Source: Amycolatopsis eburnea
Lineage (GTDB): Bacteria > Actinomycetota > Actinomycetes > Mycobacteriales > Pseudonocardiaceae
Reading direction: 5' to 3'
Assembly: GCF_003937945.1 (NCBI RefSeq)
Contig: NZ_RSEC01000036.1
Span: forward strand, 744,001 to 808,000
Length of the DNA: 64,000 nucleotides
In this document: positions 52,684 through 61,626 of the stretch, piece by piece
Layout of the letters: each line of letters begins with the position of its first letter
How positions within the stretch are numbered: position 1 is the first letter of the stretch
The notes under the pieces: generated by a model
What the model saw: the letters and a program-made list of their open reading frames with translations, nothing else
What the model was told of the DNA's origin: nothing
Database searches by the model: none
Position numbers and translations under genes: made by a program

Positions 52684-53038
52684 CGAACACCGCCGCCTTT
52701 TCTTCGTCGCTGACCTTGTAGTCCTTCGCGGCGTCGCGCAGCTGCGACACCAGCCGCTTGAGGCCCGCGACGTACTCGCGGACCTGGCCGGCGTAGGACC
52801 GGTCGCCGTCGGCGATCAGGGAGTTCCACGCTTCGATCGACTGCGTGCTGATCACGTCCGCCGACGGCGCGTCGACCCGCAGCTGGTCCAGGCGGGTGAT
52901 CAGCTGGTCCTCGAGGGCGTTGGCCTGCTCTTCGACGATCCGGGCGACGTCGAGCAGCTTGTCCGGGCGGACCAGGACGTCCGCCACGGCCGGCGCCACC
53001 GGGACGGCTGGGCTCAGGTCGTACGAGGGTCCTGACAT
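52658..53038 (-). CDS. PE-like ESX substrate
   Basis: This is a 126-residue helical protein without signal peptide. After a short N-terminus it has LVRPDKLLDVARIVEEQANALEDQL read as one long helix, a turn around RVDAPSADVISTQS and a second helix containing EYVAGLKRLVSQLRDAAKDY, which ends in a Y-x-x-x-[DE]-like secretion signal (YKVSDEE). The position before a PPE-like gene and an EspG gene fits a PE role. GGGGAG before the ATG at 53038 sets the start. It is the first gene of the locus. Confidence 0.72.
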   Translation of the reverse strand: MSGPSYDLSPAVPVAPAVADVLVRPDKLLDVARIVEEQANALEDQLITRLDQLRVDAPSADVISTQSIEAWNSLIADGDRSYAGQVREYVAGLKRLVSQLRDAAKDYKVSDEEKAAVFGDRGKHGA

Positions 53039-53155
53039 GCTCTCCCCTGACGTCATACGGACAGTGACCGGCCGGCTTCTCGTCGAGGCTACCAACGCGG
53101 GCGCGGCAGCAGCCTGGGTTTGGACGAAGATCGTGCCCGGCCGGTTCCCGTGAAA

Positions 53156-54430
53156 TCAGGCGCGCTGCTTCGCGGCCGGGGCGCCGACCTCTCCGTTCGC
53201 CGCCTTCAGCGCGATGTCCGTGCGGTGGTGCGAGCCCGCGAGGTGCACCTTCTCCACGGTTTCGTACGCGTGCTTGCGCGCCGACTTGAGCGTCTTGCCG
53301 GTGCCGACGACCGACAGCACGCGGCCGCCGGCGGAGACGACGGCGCCGTCGTCGCGGCGGCGCGTGCCGGCGTGCAGCACGCCTTCCAGCTCGGCCCCGG
53401 TGATGACGTCGCCGGTGCGCGGCTTGCCCGGGTAGCCGTCGGCGGCGATCACGACGGTGACCGCGGCACCGCCCGCCCACTCCAGCGGCGGGTGCTCGGC
53501 GAGCTTGCCGGTGGCGGTGGCGTGCATCAGCCCGGCGATCGGCGTGCGCAGCAGGGCCAGCACGACCTGGGTCTCCGGGTCGCCGAAGCGGCAGTTGAAC
53601 TCGATGACCTGGGGGCCTTCGGAGGTCAGCGCGAGCCCGGCGTAGAGCAGGCCGGAGAACGGCGCGCCGCGGTTGACCAGCTCGTCCGCGACCGGCTGGA
53701 CGACCTTCTCGACCAGGTCGTCGACCAGGTTTTCGGGCGCCCACGGCAGCGGCGCGTACGCACCCATGCCGCCGGTGTTCGGGCCCGCGTCACCGTCGCC
53801 GACGCGCTTGAAGTCCTGCGCGGGCAGCAGCGGCACGACGGTGCCGCCGTCGACGAAGCAGAACAGCGACGCCTCCGGACCGTCCAAAAAGGACTCCAGG
53901 AGCACCGGGTGGCCGCCGTCGAGCAGCATGATCGCGTGCTTGCGCGCGACGTCGTAGTCGGTGGTGACGACGACGCCCTTGCCGGCGGCGAGCCCGTCGT
54001 CCTTGACCACCCAGGTCGGCCCGAAGCGCGCGAGCGCGGCGTCGAGGCGAGCCGGGTTGTCGACCACCTCGCTGCGCGCGGTCGGCACACCCGCCGCGGC
54101 CATGACGTCCTTCGCGAACGCCTTCGAGCCTTCGATCCGGGCCGCCGCGGCCGAGGGGCCGAAGCAGGCGATGCCCGCCTTGCGCACGGCGTCGGCGACG
54201 CCGGCGACGAGCGGGACCTCCGGCCCGACCACGACGAGATCGGCCTGCCAGCTCTTCGCGAGCGCGGCGACCGCCTCCGGGTCGGCCGCGTCGACACCGA
54301 GTTGCTCGGCCACCGAGGCGGTCCCGGCGTTGCCGGGGGCGCAGGCCAGCGCCGTGACGGCGGGATCGCCGGAAGCCGCGAGGACGAGGGCGTGCTCACG
54401 AGCGCCGGAGCCGATTACCAGTACGCGCAC
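53156..54430 (-). CDS. purD: Phosphoribosylamine-glycine ligase
   Basis: PurD (GAR synthetase) joins phosphoribosylamine and glycine with ATP, the second step of purine synthesis. The product is 424 residues with the ATP-grasp fold. [73 protein letters not shown] and [14 protein letters not shown] are textbook motifs. The GTG at 54430 starts the conserved N-terminus. The frame stays open for another 115 codons upstream, but that sequence contains a repeated MKGSF segment from DNA repeats and is not protein-like. Confidence 0.96.
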   Translation of the reverse strand: MRVLVIGSGAREHALVLAASGDPAVTALACAPGNAGTASVAEQLGVDAADPEAVAALAKSWQADLVVVGPEVPLVAGVADAVRKAGIACFGPSAAAARIEGSKAFAKDVMAAAGVPTARSEVVDNPARLDAALARFGPTWVVKDDGLAAGKGVVVTTDYDVARKHAIMLLDGGHPVLLESFLDGPEASLFCFVDGGTVVPLLPAQDFKRVGDGDAGPNTGGMGAYAPLPWAPENLVDDLVEKVVQPVADELVNRGAPFSGLLYAGLALTSEGPQVIEFNCRFGDPETQVVLALLRTPIAGLMHATATGKLAEHPPLEWAGGAAVTVVIAADGYPGKPRTGDVITGAELEGVLHAGTRRRDDGAVVSAGGRVLSVVGTGKTLKSARKHAYETVEKVHLAGSHHRTDIALKAANGEVGAPAAKQRA

Positions 54431-54548
54431 GCAGCACAGCGTATCCGGCCGGGTTCCGGCCGGACATTTCGCCGCCCCAGGCACGGCGGGTGAGGGTCGC
54501 CGCGCGGTCCGTGACGAGCTGGCTCGGGTGGCGCCGTCGGGGCCGGAG

Positions 54549-54603
54549 GTCATGAACGACCCTTTCATCTCGTCCGGCGAGGTGAACGACCCTTTCATGA
54601 CAT
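54549..54603. repeat. Paired 16-bp direct repeat flanked by short inverted ends
   Basis: TGAACGACCCTTTCAT occurs at 54553-54568 and again at 54583-54598, 30 bp apart. The left copy is preceded by GTCA and the right copy is followed by GAC, so the whole block starts GTCAT and ends ATGAC. This gives the unit an element-like look. Confidence 0.75.
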
Positions 54604-54623
54604 CGCGGGCCACCGCGCCCCGT

Positions 54624-54723
54624 GAGCAGGAGTCCACGCGGCTGGCGGCACCAGGGTCCTGGCGAAGCGCAGCAGACCTCGCCGCCGTGCCGCGGGACAC
54701 AGCCCGGCGAGCAGGAGTCCACG
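54624..54723. repeat. 15-bp direct repeat upstream of the phosphodiesterase gene
   Basis: GAGCAGGAGTCCACG occurs at 54624-54638 and at 54709-54723. Similar GC-rich sequence (GCCCCGT or GCCCGGC) precedes both copies, so the duplicated unit is probably about 30-40 bp with divergence. Confidence 0.6.
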
Positions 54724-54827
54724 TGTCGTTCACCGTCCTGTTCGTCCGGATACCCCCGCGAGACGCTTGCGGCATCGAAGGTGACGCGGGTAGTCAGGGC
54801 ACACCCTGTGTGAAAAGAGGTCACCAG

Positions 54828-55964
54828 ATGAAGCGCAAACGTGTCGGTGTACTGGCATTGGCCGGGTTGGCGTTGCTGAGCGTCACCGGGCTGGCCGTCG
54901 GGTCGGCGGGCGCGTCCGAAACCGGGTCCGCCGATGCGGCCGCGCACGGGCGGGGCCACGATGACCCCGTGATCATCGGACACCGCGGCGCGCCCGGGTA
55001 CCGGCCGGAGCACACCCTCGCCTCCTACGAGCTCGCGTACCGGATGGGCGTCGACTGGGTCGACGTCGACCTCGTGCCCACCAAGGACGGCCAGCTCGTC
55101 GCCCGGCACGAGCCGGAGATCGGCGGCACCACCGACGTCGCGAGCCACCCGGAGTTCGCGAACCGGAAGAAGACCGTCGTGCTCGACGGTGTCAGCACCA
55201 CCGGCTGGTTCACCCAGGACTTCACCCTGGCCGAGCTGAAGACGCTGCGCGCGGTCGAGCGGATCCCGGCGAACCGCCCGCACAACACGCTCTACAACGG
55301 CCGCTACCAGATCGCCTCCTACCAGGAGGTGCTCGACCTGACCAAGCGGCTCGGCCGGGAGCTGCACCGGACGCTGGGCACCTACCCCGAGGTCAAGCAC
55401 TCGACGTTCTTCTCCTCGATCGGCAACCCGACCGAGCCGAAGCTGGTGGCGCTGCTCAAGCGCAACGGCCTCGACCGGCCGGACGCGCCCGCGATCATCC
55501 AGTCGTTCGAGGTGTCGAACCTCATCGAGCTGCACAAGCAGGTCCGGACGCCGCTGCTGCAGCTGACTTCGGCCAAGGGCGCGCCGGCGGACTTCGTCGC
55601 GAAGGGCGACAAGCGGACGTACGCCGACCTCGTGACCCCGCAGGGCCTGCGCGACGTCGCGAAGTACGCGAAGTACCTCGGCCCGGAGAAGGGGCAGATC
55701 ATCCCGCTGGACGCCGCCGGGAACCTGACCACGCCGACCGCGCTCGTCGCGGACGCGCACAAGGCGGGCCTGAAGGTGCAGCCGTACACGTTCCGGAACG
55801 AGAACCCGTTCCTGCCGGCGAACCTGCGTTCCTCGGCCGAGCCGGACGCCTACGGTGACGTCTTCACCGAGGAAGCCGCGTTCTTCAAGGCCGGCGTCGA
55901 CGGCTTCTTCGCCGACCAGCCGGACACCGCGCTCGAGTCGCTGCACGCGTTCCTGGGCCGGTAA
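54828..55964 (+). CDS. Secreted glycerophosphodiester phosphodiesterase
   Basis: This is a 378-residue GlpQ-type enzyme splitting glycerophosphodiesters to glycerol 3-phosphate and an alcohol. A signal peptide (MKRKRVGVLALAGLALLSV, cleavage near GASE) leads to VIIGHRGAPGYRPEHTLASY with the catalytic His and Arg, DWVDVDLVPTKDGQLVARHEP with the metal-binding Glu replaced by Asp and second His, and later ILQSFE-like IIQSFEVSNL. The C-terminal VQPYTFRNENPFLP and GVDGFFADQPDTA match the family. AGAGG precedes the ATG at 54828. A strong terminator follows. Confidence 0.9.
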   Translation: MKRKRVGVLALAGLALLSVTGLAVGSAGASETGSADAAAHGRGHDDPVIIGHRGAPGYRPEHTLASYELAYRMGVDWVDVDLVPTKDGQLVARHEPEIGGTTDVASHPEFANRKKTVVLDGVSTTGWFTQDFTLAELKTLRAVERIPANRPHNTLYNGRYQIASYQEVLDLTKRLGRELHRTLGTYPEVKHSTFFSSIGNPTEPKLVALLKRNGLDRPDAPAIIQSFEVSNLIELHKQVRTPLLQLTSAKGAPADFVAKGDKRTYADLVTPQGLRDVAKYAKYLGPEKGQIIPLDAAGNLTTPTALVADAHKAGLKVQPYTFRNENPFLPANLRSSAEPDAYGDVFTEEAAFFKAGVDGFFADQPDTALESLHAFLGR

Positions 55965-55979
55965 TCCTTTTGCCGCGAC

Positions 55980-56020
55980 GGGCGCTTCCGTGGACGCTGA
56001 ATCCATGGAAGCGCCCTTTT
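55980..56020 (+). terminator. Intrinsic terminator of the phosphodiesterase gene
   Basis: GGGCGCTTCC at 55980-55989 pairs with GGAAGCGCCC at 56007-56016. Allowing one G-U pair the stem extends to 15 bp around a CGCTGAA loop, and TTTT follows at 56017-56020. It starts 15 bases after the stop. The next gene's candidate start codons (GTG 55990, ATG 56005) lie inside this hairpin. Confidence 0.75.
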
Positions 56021-56919
56021 CCGGTGTCGTGCTGGTCACCCGCGGCGAGGAGACGCTCGTCGAGGAGGCCCACGGGTACGCGCACATCGCCCACGGCGTA
56101 GCGAACACGATCGACACCCGGTTCGCGATCGCCAGCGGTACCAAGGGTTTCACGGCGCTGGTCGTCGTCGGCCTGATCGCCGAGGCACGCCTCGAACTCA
56201 CGACGAAAGCCCGCGAAGTCCTGGGCGGCGACCTCCCGCTGATCGACGACCGCGTGACCGTCGAACACCTGCTGACGCACACCTCCGGCATCGGCGACTA
56301 CTGCGACGAAGACGAAGACCCGCCGCCCACGCCCCTGCTCGCCACGTCGGCGGACTACCTCGCCGCGCTCGACGGCTACCCGCAGCGGTTCCCGCCCGGC
56401 GAACGGTTCCACTACAACAACGGCGCCTTCGCCGTCCTGAGCCTGATCGCCGAACGGATCGCGGGCATACCTTTCGCCGAGCTCGTCCGGACCCGCGTGA
56501 CCGAACCCGCGGGGATGACCGACACGGCGTTCCTCCGCTCGGACGCGCTGCCCGCCCGGACCGCCACCGGCTACCTGGAAGACGGCCGCACCAACGTGTT
56601 CAGCCTGCCCGTCGTCGGCTTCGGCGACGGCGGGATCTACAGCTCGGCGCCGGATTTCCGCAAGTTCTGGCCCGCGTTCCTCGACGGCCGGATCGTGCCC
56701 CGCGGGTGGGTCGGGCGGATGCTGCGCGGCGGGCGCTACGGCCTCGGTTTCTGGCTGCCGCGCCCCGGCGTCGTCCGGTTGGAGGGTGGCGACCACGGCG
56801 TCACGTTCCGGAGCACGCACCAGCCGTCGTCCGGCGTCACCGCGACGCTGATCTCGAACGACCACCGAGGTGGCGGGCCCCTGCTGGGGCAGCTGGACGA
56901 GTTCTTGACGAAGGCTTGA
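56005..56919 (+). CDS. Serine hydrolase, beta-lactamase class C family
   Basis: This is a 304-residue member of the penicillin-binding-protein-like serine hydrolases (esterases, D-aminopeptidases). The nucleophile motif is FAIASGTKGFTA (S-x-x-K as SGTK), the Tyr motif is FHYNNGAF (Y-x-N), and the third motif is probably the GGDHGV segment near the C-terminus. LLTHTSGIGDY is also typical. No signal peptide is visible, so it should be cytoplasmic. Start is uncertain: the ATG at 56005 and a GTG at 55990 both lie in the terminator hairpin of the upstream gene and neither has a clear ribosome binding site. Confidence 0.8.
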   Translation: MEAPFSGVVLVTRGEETLVEEAHGYAHIAHGVANTIDTRFAIASGTKGFTALVVVGLIAEARLELTTKAREVLGGDLPLIDDRVTVEHLLTHTSGIGDYCDEDEDPPPTPLLATSADYLAALDGYPQRFPPGERFHYNNGAFAVLSLIAERIAGIPFAELVRTRVTEPAGMTDTAFLRSDALPARTATGYLEDGRTNVFSLPVVGFGDGGIYSSAPDFRKFWPAFLDGRIVPRGWVGRMLRGGRYGLGFWLPRPGVVRLEGGDHGVTFRSTHQPSSGVTATLISNDHRGGGPLLGQLDEFLTKA

Positions 56920-56989
56920 CACCCCTCGGGACCAGGGCTACCTTCGGCGAATTCAATGGTCTGGCCGCATACCTTTCAAGAGGTGCCCG

Positions 56990-58534
56990 ATGGACGTTTC
57001 CGACCAGCAGACCACTCCCGAGCACGCTGACGAAGACAGCGCCCGCCTGCACCAGCTGGGGTACGCGCAGGAACTCAAACGGACGATGTCGGCGTTCTCG
57101 AACTTCGCCGTCTCCTTCACGATCATTTCGATCCTCTCCGGCTGCCTGACGCTCTACGGCTTCGGCATGAAGACCGGCGGCCCGGCCGCGATGATCTGGG
57201 GCTGGCCGCTGGTCGGGGTGTTCGTCATCCTGGTCGGCCTCGGCATGGCGGAGGTCTGCTCCAGCTACCCGACCGCGGGCGGCCTCTACTACTGGGCGGC
57301 GAAGCTGGCGCCGGACAAGTCCGGGCCCGTGTGGTCGTGGTTCACCGGCTGGTTCAACCTCATCGGGCAGATCGCCGTCACCGCGGGCATCGACTTCGGG
57401 GCGGCGCTGTTCCTCAACGCCTTCCTCGACCTGCAGTGGGGCTACGCCGCGACGCCGGGGCACACGATCCTGCTGCTCGCGATCATCCTCGTGGTGCACG
57501 GCCTGCTGAACACCTTCGGCGTCCGGATCGTGGCGATCCTCAACAACGTCAGCGTGTGGTGGCACCTCATCGGCGTGCTGGTGATCGTCGGCGTGCTCGT
57601 CTTCGTGCCGGCCAAGCACCAGGACGCGTCCTTCGTCTTCGGCAGCTTCGTGAACCAGACGGGCTGGGGCTCGACGTTCTACGTGTTCGCGCTCGGCCTG
57701 CTGGTCGCGCAGTACACGCTGACCGGGTACGACGCCTCGGCGCACATGACCGAGGAGACGAAGAGCGCGGCGACGGCCGGGCCGCGCGGCATCGTGATGT
57801 CGATCGTCGTGTCGCTCGTCGCGGGCTGGATCCTGCTGATCGGCCTGACGTTCGCGATCCAGGACTACGACGGCGCGGTCGGCTCGGCCACCGGCGTCCC
57901 GCCCGCGCAGATCTTCATCGACGCGACCGGCGCGGTCACCGGCAAGTTCCTGCTGCTGATCTGCATCGGCGCGCAGCTGTTCTGCGGCATGGCGTCGGTG
58001 ACGGCGAACTCGCGGATGATCTACGCCTTCGCCCGCGACGGCGCGATCCCCGGGTCCGGCTTCTGGCACAAGATCAACAAGCGCACGCAGACGCCGACCA
58101 ACGCCGTGTGGCTCGCCGCGGGTGGCGCGCTGGTCCTGGCCCTGCCCTACCTCTGGAGCGCGACGGCCTACGCGGCGGTGACGTCGATCGCCGTGGTCGG
58201 CCTGTACGTGGCGTACGTGATCCCGGTGTTCCTGCGCGTGCGGCGCGGGGACTCGTTCGAGCCGGGGCCGTGGACGCTCGGCAAGTGGGGCAAGCCGGTC
58301 GGGATCGTCGCGACGATCTGGGTCGTGCTGATCTTCTTCCTGTTCATGCTGCCGCAGGTGTCGCCGGTGACGGTGGATTCCTTCAACTACACGCCGATCG
58401 CGTTCCTGGTCGTGCTCGGCGGCGCGGCCCTGTGGTGGGTGCTCTCGGCCCGCAAGTGGTTCAAGGGCCCGAAGGTCCAGGGGTCCGAAGCCGAACTCGC
58501 CGCCGTGGAACAGGAACTCAAGGACCTGGCCTGA
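56990..58534 (+). CDS. APC-family amino acid/amine permease
   Basis: This is a 514-residue amino acid-polyamine-organocation permease with about 12 helices. The start LHQLGYAQELKRTMSAFSNF, followed by FAVSFTIISILSGCLTLYGFG, matches the GABA/choline permease group. EVCSSYPTAGGLYYWAAKL and the later TGYDASAHMTEETKSA are conserved in that group. Substrate is likely an amine such as GABA. AAGAGG precedes the ATG at 56990. It converges on an MFS gene with a perfect 26-bp inverted repeat between. Confidence 0.88.
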   Translation: MDVSDQQTTPEHADEDSARLHQLGYAQELKRTMSAFSNFAVSFTIISILSGCLTLYGFGMKTGGPAAMIWGWPLVGVFVILVGLGMAEVCSSYPTAGGLYYWAAKLAPDKSGPVWSWFTGWFNLIGQIAVTAGIDFGAALFLNAFLDLQWGYAATPGHTILLLAIILVVHGLLNTFGVRIVAILNNVSVWWHLIGVLVIVGVLVFVPAKHQDASFVFGSFVNQTGWGSTFYVFALGLLVAQYTLTGYDASAHMTEETKSAATAGPRGIVMSIVVSLVAGWILLIGLTFAIQDYDGAVGSATGVPPAQIFIDATGAVTGKFLLLICIGAQLFCGMASVTANSRMIYAFARDGAIPGSGFWHKINKRTQTPTNAVWLAAGGALVLALPYLWSATAYAAVTSIAVVGLYVAYVIPVFLRVRRGDSFEPGPWTLGKWGKPVGIVATIWVVLIFFLFMLPQVSPVTVDSFNYTPIAFLVVLGGAALWWVLSARKWFKGPKVQGSEAELAAVEQELKDLA

Positions 58535-58544
58535 CGCTCGCTCG

Positions 58545-58605
58545 AAAGTCCGTGAAGGCCTCCTTACCGGCATTTATGACCGGTAAGGAGGCCTTCACGG
58601 ACTTT
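58545..58605. repeat. Perfect 26-bp inverted repeat with 9-base loop
   Basis: The arms 58545-58570 and 58580-58605 are perfect complements; each contains GTCCGTGAAGGCCTCC. The loop is CATTTATGA. The right arm covers the stop codon of the converging MFS gene (58595-58597). It lies between two 3' ends, so it can terminate both transcripts, but its arm length and perfection exceed what termination needs. Confidence 0.85.
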
Positions 58606-59842
58606 CACGTGTGGCGGGGCGGGACTCCGAGGCGGGGGCGGGGGTGGCGGCCGGGGAGTTGCGGCCGGGGCGGACCAGCGTGACCGCGGCCGCGCCCAGG
58701 GCGCCGACGCCGGCGAACGCGTAGAAGCCCCACGGGTACGCGATGCCCGCCGTCAGCAGCGCGCCGCCCAGGAGCGGGCCCGAGATCGCGCCGAGGCGGC
58801 CGATGCCCGCGGACCAGCCGAGGCCGGTCGCGCGGATCGCGTCCGGGTAGATGCGGCCGATGTAGGCGTACACCAGCACCTGGGCGCTGAACACGAAGCA
58901 GCCGGTCAGGAACACCGCCGCGTACAGCCCGACCGCCGGCAGCTTCACGCTCAGCAGCGCCAGGAACACCGCGCCCGCGACGAACCAGATCCGGGCGGAC
59001 GGGCGGATACCGACGCGGTCGGCGACCCGGCCCGCGACGAGCAGCCCGGCGATGCCGCCGACGTTCAGCGTCAGCAGCAGGCTCAGCGCGGCGCCTAGCG
59101 GGTAGCCGGCCTGGCGCATGATCTCCGGCAGCCAGGTGTTCAGCCCGTACACCAGCAGCAGACCCATGAACGACGTCACCCAGAAGGCGATCGTCGCGCG
59201 CAGCAGCCCGCCGCGGAACAGGCCGGCGACGGCGTGCCCGGCCGACCGCTCGGTCTCGCGGACCCGCTGGAACGACTCGGACTCCGGCAGGAACTTCAGC
59301 ATCAGCGGGATCAGCACGACGGCCGGGATCGCCCCGGCGACGAACATCGCGCGCCAGCCCAGTGGCGAGATCAGCACGATGCCCAGCAGCGCCGTCAGCA
59401 CCGCGCCGACGTGGTAGCCGGTCATCACCGTGGTCGTCGCGCTGCCGGACCTGCCGCGGCGCGCGTACTCGGTGACCAGCGTGATCGCCGTCGGCAGGCA
59501 GCCGCCGAGGCCGAGCCCGGCGACGAACCGCAGCAGGCCGAAGACGAACGTCGACGGCGCGAACGCGCACAGCAGCGTGCAGAGGGAGAACAGCGCCACG
59601 GAGATGATCAGGGACTTCCGGCGCCCGATGACGTCGGTGATCGTGCCGATCGCCAGGCCGCCCAGCATCATCCCGGCCAGCCCGACCGTCGACACGACCG
59701 ACGCCGTGGCGGGGGTCAGGCCCCAGACGTGGTCGCGGAGCAGCACGGGCAGCACGGTGCCGAGCACGACCAGGTCGAACCCGTCGAGCAGGACGGCGGT
59801 CCAGGCCAGGGGCACGACCCAGGAGCGGGTGCCAGGGGACAT
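58595..59842 (-). CDS. MFS transporter, AAHS (aromatic acid:H+ symporter) type
   Basis: This is a 415-residue major facilitator with 12 helices. DGFDLVVLGTVLPVLL in helix 1 and the motif A GTITDVIGRRKSLI match the aromatic acid/H+ symporter family, as does PESESFQRVRET at the central loop. The C-terminal part AYIGRIYPDAIRATGLGWSAGIGRLGAISGP (in parts) is also typical. CGGAGG lies 6 bases before the ATG at 59842. Its last codons lie in the large inverted repeat. The likely cargo is a benzoate-type acid; no catabolic genes stand beside it. Confidence 0.87.
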   Translation of the reverse strand: MSPGTRSWVVPLAWTAVLLDGFDLVVLGTVLPVLLRDHVWGLTPATASVVSTVGLAGMMLGGLAIGTITDVIGRRKSLIISVALFSLCTLLCAFAPSTFVFGLLRFVAGLGLGGCLPTAITLVTEYARRGRSGSATTTVMTGYHVGAVLTALLGIVLISPLGWRAMFVAGAIPAVVLIPLMLKFLPESESFQRVRETERSAGHAVAGLFRGGLLRATIAFWVTSFMGLLLVYGLNTWLPEIMRQAGYPLGAALSLLLTLNVGGIAGLLVAGRVADRVGIRPSARIWFVAGAVFLALLSVKLPAVGLYAAVFLTGCFVFSAQVLVYAYIGRIYPDAIRATGLGWSAGIGRLGAISGPLLGGALLTAGIAYPWGFYAFAGVGALGAAAVTLVRPGRNSPAATPAPASESRPATRESP

Positions 59843-59991
59843 GGGGAACCTCCGGATGTGCGTCGGTGCACGTGATCCGCACAGGTGTGCGTATCGCGCA
59901 CAAGTATGCACAGGGGGTACGACGTAATCCAGCTCACTTCCACTGAGCGGAAGCCGAGCGCAGGGCTTCTACCTGCGGGAAGATCACGCGC

Positions 59992-61626
59992 GTGGAGATC
60001 CTGACGCTGATGGGCGTGCTCGCCGGCTCGCTCGCGCTGACCGCACTGGCCCGGCGCTACAACCTGTCCGCGCCGCTGCTGGTGGTCCTCGTCGCGCTCG
60101 GGGTCGCGCTGATCCCCGGCGTGCCGCGGTTCGAGCTGGAGCCCGAGCTGGTGCTCACCGTCGTGCTGCCGCCGCTGCTCTACTCGACGTCGCTGGAAAG
60201 CTCGCTGACGCACTTCAAGCGGGCGCTGCGGCCGATCGTCGCGCTCGGCGTGGTGCTGGTGGCGGTGACCGCCGTGGTCGTCGCCGTCGTCGTGCACCTG
60301 CTGCTGCCGGACGTGCCCTTCGCCTCCGCGCTGGTCCTCGGCGCGGTCGTGGCGCCGCCGGACGCGGTGACGGCGGTGGCGATCGGCCGCAAGCTCGGCC
60401 TGCCGCGGCGGGTGATGACCGTGCTGACCGGCGAGAGCCTGGTGAACGACGCCGCCGCGCTGACGCTGTACAAGGTCGCGCTCGCCGCCGTCGCGGGCAC
60501 CGCGGGCTCGGCCGGGCACGGGTTCGCGGTGTTCGGCGTGGCGACCGTGCTCGGCATCGCGGTCGGCCTGGCGATCGGCGCGCTCGTCGTGCTGATCCGC
60601 CGCCGGCTCGACGACCCGCTGATGGAGTCGGCGTTCGGGATCATCGTGCCGTTCGCCGCGTACGTCGCCGCCGAGCACCTGCACCCCTTCAGCGACGACT
60701 TCAGCGGCTCCGGCGTGCTCGCCGTCGTCGCGGCGGGCCTGCTGCTGGGGCACCGCGCGCTGTACGCGTCCCCCGCGACCCGCATGCAGGACAGATCCGT
60801 CTGGGCGTCGATCGACGTCCTGCTGGAAGCGCTGGTGTTCGCGCTGATGGGGCTGCAGCTGCCGTTCGTCCTCGAAGGCGCGCAGCACGCGGCCCGGGAC
60901 AACGGGACGCTCGCGCTGGTCGCGGTGGCCGTGCTGCTGGTGACGATGCTGGTGCGGATCCCGGCGGTGTTCGTCTCGGCGTACCTGCCGCAGACCGTGC
61001 GGCTGTTCGGCCGCGACCGCGCGACGCCGTCGTGGCGGACGCTGGCGGTGGTGTCGTGGACCGGCATGCGCGGCGTGGTCACGCTCGCCGCCGCGGCCGG
61101 CGTCCCGGCGGGGACCCCGGGTCGCGAGGAGATCCAGCTGTTCGCGTTCACCGTGGCGATCGGGACGGTGCTGATCCAGGGGCTGACGCTGCCGCCGCTG
61201 ATCCGCGCGCTCAAGGTGCAGGACCCGGCGGAGGCGTCGCGGGACGAGGCCGAGGAGCTCGCCGCGCGCGAGGTCGCGAAAAAGGCGGCGCAGGAACGGC
61301 TGCGCGAGATCAGCCACGAACGGCTGGCTTCGCTGGACCTGCCCGAGGAGAAGGTCGACCGGCTCAAGGAACGGCTCCAGCGGCTGATCGACACGCGCTA
61401 CCGCTTCGCCAAGGCCGCGATCACGTTGTCCGGCGAAGACCGGTCCGGCAGCCCGCAGGCCCAGTTCGCGAAGGCCCGGCGGGAACTCCTGATCACGCAA
61501 CGCAAGGCGATGATCGAGGAGAACCGCGCCGGGCGGCTCGACGACGAGGTCCTCCGGAAGGTGCTGCGGGAACTGGACCTGGAGGAGATGTCGGTGACGG
61601 CGACCCTCACGAACCGAATGAGCTGA
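59992..61626 (+). CDS. Na+/H+ antiporter, CPA1 family
   Basis: This is a 544-residue cation:proton antiporter of the NhaP/CPA1 family with about 12 helices (residues 1-415). The conserved VLGAVVAPPDAVTAVAIGRKL, LTGESLVNDAAALTLYK (with the ND ion-binding pair) and the Arg-rich SWTGMRGVVTLAAA are present. The C-terminal about 125 residues are charged, probably a cytoplasmic regulatory helix region (AAREVAKKAAQERLREISHE). The GTG at 59992 is used. Its end overlaps the converging LLM gene by 20 bases. Confidence 0.9.
   Translation: MEILTLMGVLAGSLALTALARRYNLSAPLLVVLVALGVALIPGVPRFELEPELVLTVVLPPLLYSTSLESSLTHFKRALRPIVALGVVLVAVTAVVVAVVVHLLLPDVPFASALVLGAVVAPPDAVTAVAIGRKLGLPRRVMTVLTGESLVNDAAALTLYKVALAAVAGTAGSAGHGFAVFGVATVLGIAVGLAIGALVVLIRRRLDDPLMESAFGIIVPFAAYVAAEHLHPFSDDFSGSGVLAVVAAGLLLGHRALYASPATRMQDRSVWASIDVLLEALVFALMGLQLPFVLEGAQHAARDNGTLALVAVAVLLVTMLVRIPAVFVSAYLPQTVRLFGRDRATPSWRTLAVVSWTGMRGVVTLAAAAGVPAGTPGREEIQLFAFTVAIGTVLIQGLTLPPLIRALKVQDPAEASRDEAEELAAREVAKKAAQERLREISHERLASLDLPEEKVDRLKERLQRLIDTRYRFAKAAITLSGEDRSGSPQAQFAKARRELLITQRKAMIEENRAGRLDDEVLRKVLRELDLEEMSVTATLTNRMS

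Larger units (their letters stand above)
54431..54827. other. 397-bp intergenic region with two repeat families
   Basis: No gene was recognised here. The region separates the divergent purD and phosphodiesterase genes, so it must hold promoters for both. It contains two pairs of short direct repeats listed separately. The frame opposite purD that crosses it is an artefact of GC bias. A weak dyad, ACCCTGTGTG near 54803, lies just before the phosphodiesterase ribosome binding site. Confidence 0.6.

Noticed and set aside
49666..52713. Several long plus-strand frames opposite the ESX-type genes
   Set aside because: They have no ribosome binding sites or motifs and mirror the third-position GC of the minus-strand genes.
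54431..54775. N-terminal extension of purD containing MKGSF twice
   Set aside because: The repeated peptide comes from a DNA direct repeat, and PurD has its normal N-terminus at 54430.
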